Shown: positions 56,801 through 64,000 of the stretch, piece by piece | How positions within the stretch are numbered: the stretch's first letter is position 1 | How the letters are laid out: every line of letters starts with the position of its first letter | Origin: Omphiscola glabra | Lineage: Eukaryota; Mollusca; Gastropoda; Lymnaeidae | Direction of reading: 5' to 3' | DNA: 64,000 bases | Assembly (NCBI GenBank): GCA_964017045.1 | Contig: OZ024810.1 | Span: 17,169,204 to 17,233,203, forward strand | Translations under genes and position numbers: made by a program | The notes under the pieces: model-generated | Seen by the model: only the letters and a program-made list of their open reading frames with translations | Database searches by the model: none | What the model was told of the DNA's origin: nothing

Positions 56801-59800
56801 GTTCAAAGAATCTGAGACTATTGTTACTTTCATCTGAAAGACAGCTTATTACCAGCGGTGGGCAAACTTTTGTAGCTGCGAGCCATATTCAAGAGGTAAC
56901 AGAGGCATGGGAGCCATAAATGGTGGGATGGGGGTATTTGTTCACCATTACCATAGGGATCATATACTATATTTTGCGTATATAAATAAGATCAATTAAT
57001 TATATTCTATAAAAATTCCAGTATAAATGTAATACCAAAAACATAGAATATGCTCAATCAATACAACACAGAAAGAAAAATCACAAAAATTTCAACCTCA
57101 CTGGACATTCTGAAAAACGTAACTCCACACCAAGAAGAAAATGTCTATCCCCAGAATAATGAGCTTTAATCAGACAAGCAAAACAACCCCATAAAAAAAG
57201 TAGTGACATCTGCCATCGAAAATTTAAATCACACATTCATTTTTTTTTATTCCAAATTTATTTTTGTTGAAAAGGGGGCTTTTTTTTTTTTTTTTTAAAA
57301 AGTCCGAGCCATTCAAAACAGGTGTGAGCAACAGTTTGCCCACCCCTGGCTTATAAGCCACTGAAATAACGCATCTTATAGCTCCTCTGACATTGGCTTT
57401 CAATGCACAATTTTTAATTTAAAAAGGTTTTTTTTTTTTTTTTTATTACTCTTTTATTCTCTCTGAGTTTACTTTTAATAATTATGCAAATAAATGATAC
57501 AGAAGAAGTTACAGTTAATATGCATAAATGAATTTGTAAGAATTAAAGAATGAATTACCCATGCTGTCATATGAACTTTGTCGCAGCAGACTTAGACACA
57601 CTTCACCGACCTCGGTAATGTTAGGATGATACAGCTTCGTGTTGCAGACAACTTTAGGAGGCTTTAGGAGAGAGATTTTTTTCTTTTTTAATTCAGTTAT
57701 AAATTTAACTTTTAGTGATTTGTAGAGGGAGGTTCATTTGAGGTCACTAGTCAATGAAGTAATAGCCATGCTGTGGGCTGTATGGAGTGTGCGGGTTGTC
57801 TGGAGTATGTGGGTTGCCTTGAGCATGTGGGTTGTCTGGAGTATGTGGGCTGCCTGGAGTATGTGGGCTGCCTGGAGTATGTGGGTTGTCTGGATCATGT
57901 GAGGTGAATGGATTTATCTGCTTGGAATATATGTACATTTATTTTTTAATAAATTTGTGGGCTGGTGTTGTTTCAGAAAGTAAGGAGTGTCTCCTTGACC
58001 CATGGGTACATAATTTGACCAACAGTTACTTTTAAATACCTAGATTATGTAATGAGTTGTTTTTTTTAAAAATAGTAACAACTTAGTTTATAGGGTTAAA
58101 ATATTTCCAGCTCTGAACATCAATTCTCTTATTACATCCTATTTACATACCACAATATTATATTCATCAGGCACAGACACTGAGAATCGAAATCTTCCTC
58201 CCTGCCAAAATCCTGTATCTGGTGTGACAGTCAATGAAAACTGGTGTAGACAGCTGGGGTCAGTAAAGGTCACTTCACAAGTAGTGGGCAGGTTTTCCTC
58301 CATCTCCTGGACCTCTACATCAACAAAAATAATTTTTACAGTAATTTATTCTCTGTAAATTCTTTTGTCAAGCAAATGCCTCGTCATTACAAGTCTAAAC
58401 CATTACAGAGAGGAAAAATTGTCTCTAAAATTGCATCCAAATTTATTGTCAATGTTTTAAATTGATGTGTCAAACTACCAAACAGGGTAGCAAGATAATT
58501 CAATGACCCCAAGGGATGTAACAAACCTTCATATTATTTATGGACCCCTCCGGATCCTCCTCTCCTTTTACAGAGGGAAGGTGCCCCGAGCCAGGACGAT
58601 TTACCATAGCTGCGAACCATCCGGTTTCCCCAGGGACGCCTAAGGGGTAGCTCCCATGAATTTGACCTTACCAAGTAAGGAGTGGATTTCCTACAGCCGA
58701 TCACTGTGACCTCCCCCGCCAACGGTGGAGCAAAACATGATCCTATCTATCTTATTCTTATAAAGCATTGTGTTTAACCACAGCATCTAGTTTCAGACTG
58801 CGGGAGAAGCCCCCCATACAGACCACCAGTTTTAGACTGCAGGAGAAGCAACCCATACAGACCACCAGTTTTAGACTGCAGGAGAAGCAAACCATACAGA
58901 CCACCAGTTTTAGACTCCACGAGAAGCAACCCATACAGACCACCAGTTTTAGACTCCACAAGAAGCAACCCATACAGACCACCAGTTTTAGACTGCAGGA
59001 GAAGCAACCCATACAGACCACCAGTTTTAGACTGCAAGAGAAGCAACCCATACAGACCACCAGTTTTAGACTGCAGGAGAAGCAACCCATACAGACCACC
59101 AGTTTTAGACTGCAGGAGAAGCAACCCATACAGACCACCAGTTTTAGACTGCAGGAGAAGCAACCCATACAGACCACCAGTTTTAGACTGCAGGAGAGCC
59201 ACCCATACAGACCACCAGTTTTAGACTCCACAAGAAGCAAACCATACAGACCACGAGTTTTAGACTGCAGGAGAAGCAACCCATACAAACCACCAGTTTT
59301 AGACTGCAGGAGAAGCAACCCATACAGACCAACAGTTTCAAGATTGCATTTATTCAACAAAAAATCCTTGAAAATAACAGAGAACAGCATCTGTTTCTGT
59401 TGCAAAATATCACTTAGGATTCTCCATTCTTCTTATTAAAAGTCTCCAGCAAAATTGTTTTTAAACAATGTTGTTTTCAACTGGATTGTTGTGAATGTTG
59501 GAAGGGGGAGTTGTTGATCTTGTGAGTGTTTTGTGTGTTGTAAGTCTTGAGGTCAGAGTGTGAAGTTGGTTCGTCGTGTTGAGCTTTAGTGCGCTGGGTG
59601 TTTGTGTGGTGATATAAAAAGGCAGTGTGTCATTAGATCGAGAGGAGTTAGGAGAGGAGTGAGAGTTGAGCCGTTGTGTTGGAATCCAGAGTAGAGTCGA
59701 GAGATATTGAAATTTTGTTAGACTCGCTGTATGGCTTGTTGCCTGAGGATAGTATTTTTCTGCTGGATGAATTATGTAGTAACTGTGTTCTGTAACATGT

Positions 59801-60289
59801 GGATATTCTAGTACATGGAAATAAATACATAATTTACAATGTTTTTCAGTGTTCAAAGTAATTCAGTGTTTGAATTACTTGACCAAGTGAGAGACGAGCA
59901 TTAACCTTACAGGTCTGACATAAGGTTAGGAAACAGTTTGTGATACTAGACAATGAAGGAAGGCTGTAACATTTGAAGGGGTACTAGACTTAACGAAAGT
60001 AGTCCGCATGAAATGGCTATCCCCACAACTAAAATAATTCTGCTATACACAAATTCTCATCAAAATTTTCTAAAGCATTTTAAAAAAAATTAATTTTTGT
60101 TTAACCACGATTAGACTCGATTACCCCATTGTGGCATTAATTAATATAAGATTTATAGTTTAGTTTTTGGCCTCATAAGGTTTCGATCTCACCTTTGATT
60201 AATAGTTTATCTCGGATGGATAACCGTTTTGTCCCAGCTTCCGTCTGCTCTTGATTTTTCTTAGCTTGCTTCATTTTGAGAGTGATCAT
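53837..60289 (-). CDS. UBE2F: NEDD8-conjugating enzyme UBE2F, complete six-exon gene
   Basis: Exons in transcript order: 60289-60193, 58314-58151, 57661-57559, 55690-55632, 54217-54155 and 53890-53837. All have GT-AG boundaries; phases are 1, 0, 1, 0, 0, giving 179 residues. UBE2F accepts NEDD8 from the UBA3/NAE1 E1 and, with RBX2, neddylates CUL5. The N-terminus [11 protein letters not shown] and [12 protein letters not shown] is the family E1-docking tail. The UBC fold follows: [40 protein letters not shown] with the HPN motif and catalytic Cys, [20 protein letters not shown], and [20 protein letters not shown]. Length is close to the vertebrate protein (about 185). UBE2M fits less well at NFDDPLN and WAPTR. 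Introns contain a MITE and three minisatellites. Confidence 0.95.
54155..54217 (-). CDS. UBE2F: UBE2F exon 5
   Basis: Acceptor CTTTCAG, donor GTCAGA. Twenty-one codons: [20 protein letters not shown] then K. The frame continues open past the donor by chance. Confidence 0.95.
55632..55690 (-). CDS. UBE2F: UBE2F exon 4
   Basis: Acceptor ATCCGCAG, donor GTATGT. The first two bases complete Gly, then [19 protein letters not shown], a hallmark of UBE2F. Confidence 0.95.
56852..57349. mobile_element. 498-bp hAT MITE in UBE2F intron 3
   Basis: Termini CCAGCGGTGGGCAAACTTTT and CAGTTTGCCCACCCCTGG are inverted. The flanks CTTATTA (56845-56851) and CTTATAA (57350-57356) match at 6 of 7 bases. The interior has GCGAGCCATATT and CCGAGCCATTC near the two ends. 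No frame suggests a transposase. Confidence 0.85.
57559..57661 (-). CDS. UBE2F: UBE2F exon 3 (HPN motif and catalytic Cys)
   Basis: Acceptor CCTAAAG, donor GTAATT. Encodes [20 protein letters not shown] then VCLSLLRQ; the Cys of EVCLSLL is the NEDD8 thioester site. Exit phase 1. Confidence 0.95.
57775..57905. repeat. 18-bp tandem repeat, about 7 copies
   Basis: Units read CTGGAGTATGTGGGTTGT with GGGCTGC variants, in UBE2F intron 2. The minus-strand frame would give a six-residue SPHTPG repeat; no evidence of translation. Confidence 0.88.
58151..58314 (-). CDS. UBE2F: UBE2F exon 2
   Basis: Acceptor GATGTAG, donor GTATGT. The boundary at 58314 was chosen over the competing one at 58312 because only it completes the Glu codon begun by exon 1 (phase 1). 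It encodes the first beta strands of the UBC fold, ending VPDEYNIV. Confidence 0.93.
58534..58740. other. GC-richer island in UBE2F intron 1, unclassified
   Basis: About 200 bases of moderate GC (CCATCCGGTTTCCCCAGGGA, GATCACTGTGACCTCCCCCG) in AT-rich surroundings, with one 62-codon minus frame. It may be a dispersed-repeat insertion; no partner was found in the window. Confidence 0.35.
58783..59340. repeat. 39-bp tandem repeat, about 14 copies
   Basis: Units contain AGACTGCAGGAGAAGCAACC and CATACAGACCACCAGTTTT, in UBE2F intron 1. The period is 13 codons, leaving frames of 142-223 codons open on both strands at once. Open reading on both strands of the same DNA is a sign of composition, not coding. 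Confidence 0.93.
60193..60289 (-). CDS. UBE2F: UBE2F exon 1 (start codon, NAE1-docking tail)
   Basis: Encodes 32 residues plus one base; donor GTGAGA. TAG stands directly before ATG, which both stops upstream reading and could be a splice acceptor (CACTTGTAG), so a 5' UTR intron is likely. The start matches the family's usual M-(I/L)TL. Confidence 0.9.
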
Positions 60290-60414
60290 CTACAAGTGAC
60301 AGCAATAACATGTTAAAAATTAGTTATTTATAAAACTGTTTTCTAGCACAGCATTTGATTAACGCTTAGATTACACAGTTGATTTATCCCTGAGAATTTA
60401 CAGTAAATGTAATA

Positions 60415-60710
60415 CAAATCTTGACATCATCCAACAAATCCATAACATCAATTTGACATACATTAACTAAATCCATAACATCAATTTGACATACATAAAC
60501 TAAATCCATAACATCAATTTGACATACATTAACTAAATCCATAACATCAGTTTGACATACATTAACTAAATCCATAACATCAATTTCACATACATTAACA
60601 AAATCCATAACATCAATTTGACATACATTAACTAAATCCATAACATCAATTTGACATACATTAACTAAATCCATAATATCCATTTGACATACATTAGCTA
60701 AATCCATAGT
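60415..60710. repeat. 33-bp tandem repeat, about 9 copies
   Basis: Units contain TTTGACATACATTAACTAAA and TCCATAACATCAA, just upstream of the UBE2F start. A diverged copy of the right flank (ATTACTAC(A)AATTCTT(T)ACAA) recurs at about 60850-60890, so the flank was duplicated too. Confidence 0.9.
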
Positions 60711-61159
60711 TTTCTATTACTACAATTCTTTACAATCAGACAATGCTCAGTTAATGTAGTCAGTAAATGTAATACTAATACAAGTGTTGACATCATTCTA
60801 AAAAGTGATAATGTCGATTTGACATTCATTAACAAAATAAACCCCTATAATTGCCATTACTAAAATTCTTAACAACCAGATAATTCTCAAAATGGTGCAA
60901 AGCAATACCAAAAGTCGTTGTAAATTAAGAGAAATAGAAAATGGAGGCAGAAAACATGGGCACATTGAACTTGGTATTATTTCGGCTAGTTTATTATGTC
61001 GGTAAGAAACAATAATAAGCAGTATGCTTTCTCTCGTATTTGTATTGAACACAGTGACACCCCCCTCCCCATATTCTGCCTCTAGACAGGAACCCCCAAA
61101 TATATTTAGTGCAATCAGAATGCACTTTATAAGAATCACAATAAGTGCTTCCTCCACCC

Positions 61160-63429
61160 GGCTCGCAACCGCACGTTTTTTTCACACCCCCTGTACTATA
61201 TTAATATTCTAATGATCCAACTACTTTTACACTGCAGATTTATCTCCCCCACTATTTCAGAAAAACAAAAGAAAATGTTACGCTCCAAACGCACTTGCTG
61301 TATTTTTTTTAAGAATCTCATTTAGTGAAGTTATTGGGAATTTTATTTCATGACATCCGTGTCATCATATTTCCTTCATCTTCACCTTGAAAAACAGGAA
61401 AAACTGATTTTTGGGGGTGGGGGGTGGCTGAAAACTTGAAAGAATGGGTTGTCATCGGCAATGAGTCTATGTGCTAAGTGTTAGCTTGATGAGAAGTGTG
61501 TTAATTAGCCCTCCGAAGATTTTGCCACCCAGCCAGCCAAGAAAAAAAGAGAAGTTAATATAAAGGATTTAATAATTAAGAGAATGGAAGCGGGGGGGGG
61601 GGGGGATATTCTTGCTTTAAAAAATTAGTATATCTCCAATTTCCTTACAAATGATCTTATTTGAAAATATTTTGTGTAAATAGCTCACACATTTTTTCTT
61701 TTTAAATAAAGAGTAATACATTTTATTTTACCATTGATGAAGACTTTATTTACAATCCAGTCCAAACAGCAAGGTCAGCAAATTGCTATTGCAATAAATT
61801 ACCTGCAAAAAAAAAAAATCCACAATTAAAAAATGATTTTGAATTGAAATAAAATATCTTTAATTTTTAAAGGAACATTGTTAAGCTCATAAAAAATGTA
61901 CCCACACATTTTGCACAAAAAAAAAAAAAAAGTTTCTTATTTTCACAGAAAATCTTAACCCATTGTTTACGCCAATGAACTGTATTTTCAAGAAATTAAA
62001 AAAGTTATTGTCTTTGGAAAAAAGGAGAAAAATCTTAAGTCATTTTTTCAAAAAAAGAAAATTGTATCCCTTATTTTCCTCTTTCCAGCTTCATTGTGTT
62101 TTGCGGTATGGGTATACTTATGTAAATATGCCTTCAATGCGTCAACACCACTGAACTGTATTTTCCGATATTGTATACTTTTTCTTTTTAAAAAAAGTTC
62201 AACATATATTTCCGTATGGTTATTATTTTTAAAGTCAAATACATTCCAAAGATAAATATGTCATATAAACGGGTTTGGAGACATTGATATTAATTTATAT
62301 GCCACTGCAACAGACAAAAAAAAAATTCCTCACCCTTGAAGTGTAAAAATATAGGTGCAATATTAATCTTTTAAAATTTATTTTAAATGATCTATTTACC
62401 GATTTCAGGAAATTTTTTTAAAAATTGCTTGATCAGCATTTTTTTCTTTTAACAATTTTTTTAATATTCAATCTATTTTTAAATAAATTCTATTTATAAA
62501 TTTAGTAAATTGCTAACTTTCTGAAGTTAAAAAAGTACAACTTGTTCAATATTAATGATACAAAGCTTAAATTTTGTGAGGTGTGTTAAAACGATTATAA
62601 GCAATTCAAAATTTTTAATTAAGTTCTTATAAGATTATTCTTGATTTTGGTTCATAGATTTCAAGCGAAAATATGAATTTGATATTGGTTTGAGTTATTT
62701 AAGCCATAAACATGAATTTTAATTTAATTTCACAATTTTTACAAAGCACTAATTTCTTTTCAGATATTCAGGGTTTCCTGATAAATTGGTTTAAAAAATT
62801 AATAATATTTTTACATAGAGGATCATTGATTGTTAATTTTAATAACTTAACTCTAACATTCAGATAAAATGCTTAAAATAATGATTTAATTAATATTTTA
62901 AATGTATTTATAACAATAACTGATTTAATTCGTGTAAAAAAAATAATGTCAGCATTTTTAAGAATCCCAAATACTGTTACATTTAGGAATTTTATTTTCA
63001 ACACAAATTTTCACACTGTTTGGTGCAGTTATATGGAATTTTTATCTTTTGTGCTATTAAACTCAGCGTCACATGGTGACTTTGACTTATTTTTAAATAT
63101 ATAAATACTATAATATTGTTAGTCTAATATGCCTATCTAAGTCAATGACAAATAGTTATCCATCCCATGTCCATGGCAACCAATCCCAAAATTAAAAGCA
63201 CTGATATTTGATAAGACAATGATAATTATTTATGTTATAAAACATTTTTTATTTTTTTAACATGATTTATTATTAGTTATCCTTCCCATTTTTATGCTGG
63301 AAACCCATTTTAATGAATTCTTAACTACACCACGGCCGCTATCTTTAACAGGTAATATCCCAACAAATATGATCGCAATGAAGCCTAAAATAGTAACCTT
63401 TTTGTTTTTCGTTTTTGACCCCTTTACCT
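61160..63429. other. No gene recognised, AT-rich
   Basis: Mostly AT-rich, with a G run at 61592-61604. Apart from the doubtful terminal exon at 61745-61802, nothing is supported. Confidence 0.5.
61745..61802 (-). other. Possible terminal exon or 3' UTR of an unseen minus-strand gene
   Basis: On the minus strand a long T tract ending TTTGCAG abuts a 50-60-base segment with early stops in every frame and AATAAAG at 61750-61745. That is the pattern of a 3' terminal exon. No upstream coding exon was recognised, so this may be coincidence in AT-rich DNA. Confidence 0.2.
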
Positions 63430-63990
63430 TTTAACTTATTCTATAGTGGAACAATTGGAAGCCTACTAAACTTCAGTATTACCTACTGGTTTGGGAAATC
63501 ATCCTCTGAAATCAAACACAGATTAAATAGACACATACTAAACATCCTTCACTTGAAAGATTCTGTTGTAAAACTAAAAATATTTTGGATGATACATCCC
63601 TACCATTTTACCACAGATAACTAAGATCAGCTTGATTAGGGCCAATTCTTTCTTTTAAAGTTATTACGAAAAATATTTTAAAAAACTGTTTTCCCCAGTC
63701 TTTATGAATTTACCAGCATGCTCCCCCAGCAGTTAACAAATCTATATGATCACTAATTAAGTCATTATTTTCACTAAAGGAGTTTGTTTATGGCTGATTT
63801 CTATGCTCGAGAATTAATTTACATGTCTTGTATTAAAATTGTTATAATTATAAAATGTTGTCTTGGTTTAAATACGCATTTATTTATGTGCTGAAAATGA
63901 ATATGTACAAAGTAATCAAAAAACCATTTCCATTTATTTGAACAATAATCAATAAAGAATCTTATCTTTTATTATCTTATCTGATGGTCT
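63430..63990 (+). mobile_element. LINE 3' fragment, same family as 20400-20870
   Basis: The plus frame reads LFYSGTIGSLLNFSITYWFG and SSSEIKHRLNRHILNIL, a reverse-transcriptase-proximal motif of L2/Rex-type LINEs. After decay, 63665-63985 aligns with the reverse complement of 20520-20790: TTTACCAGCATGCTCCCCCA, CACTAAAGGAGTTTGT, CCATTTCCATTTATTTG, and the end CAATAAAGAATCTTATCTTT. Confidence 0.75.
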
Positions 63991-64000
63991 ACACCAGGCC

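Noticed and set aside
58151..58312. UBE2F exon 2 beginning at 58312
   Set aside because: That acceptor leaves phase 0, but exon 1 ends in phase 1; the acceptor two bases upstream fits and restores the conserved Lys-Glu-Val.
58758..59439. Genes of 215-223 codons on both strands
   Set aside because: They are opposite readings of one 39-base minisatellite lying in a UBE2F intron.
59461..59856. A 131-codon Thr/Ser/His-rich minus-strand gene in UBE2F intron 1
   Set aside because: No recognisable domain, biased composition, and its position inside an intron of the same strand makes it unlikely; left as unclassified DNA.

Overview
This window is eukaryotic, most likely an invertebrate animal genome and plausibly a gastropod mollusc. 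It is AT-rich, has GT-AG introns, short exons, very many minisatellite arrays, long G/C homopolymers, non-LTR retrotransposon pieces and many small hAT-type MITEs. The mollusc suggestion is an inference, based partly on repeats resembling the SPIN family reported from a pond snail. No prokaryotic features are present and no species can be named from sequence alone.

Genes. (1) 1828-2054 (+) is the last coding exon of mitochondrial ribosomal protein L10 (uL10m); the rest lies upstream or was not found. (2) 21023-26999 (+) carries four exons of a Golgi-type carbohydrate sulfotransferase (Sulfotransfer_2 family) with both PAPS-binding motifs; two further 5' exons are proposed at low confidence. 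The 5' half of its first firm exon looks coding in a different frame, so damage or an assembly indel is possible. (3) 43983-44216 (-) is a possible exon of a small single-pass membrane protein, weakly SMIM20/MITRAC7-like. (4) 53837-60289 (-) is a complete six-exon gene for the NEDD8-conjugating enzyme UBE2F, predicted at 179 residues with the active-site Cys in place. The genes are unrelated neighbours, not an operon or pathway cluster.

Layout. 0.8-2.1 kb: palindromic Penelope/hammerhead-like repeat, 46-bp array and the uL10m exon. 2.7-17.8 kb: mostly minisatellites (17, 23, 25, 28, 29, 30, 31, 36/78 and 37 bp), plus LINE fragments, a SPIN-like hAT end and a hAT MITE. 19.4-27.4 kb: sulfotransferase locus with repeat-filled introns. 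27.4-38.8 kb: simple repeats, three short arrays, MITEs and otherwise featureless AT-rich DNA. 38.3-44 kb: two oppositely oriented GGATCC-rich arrays flanking a pogo/Tigger-like element that itself holds two nested hAT MITEs, and a LINE piece. 44.4-53.1 kb: SPIN-like MITE, 18/19-bp array, two more MITEs, a 3.0-kb non-coding TIR element with a perfect 9-bp target duplication, and three LINE pieces. 53.8-60.3 kb: UBE2F. 60.4-64 kb: 33-bp array, AT-rich DNA, and a LINE 3' end matching one in the sulfotransferase locus.

Most of the sequence is mobile-element debris and tandem repeats. The best leads are the nested TSD-bracketed MITE families, the 3.0-kb TIR element, the palindromic repeat with a hammerhead-like core, the SPIN-like copies, and a hydrophobic candidate exon read from the antisense strand of a LINE.
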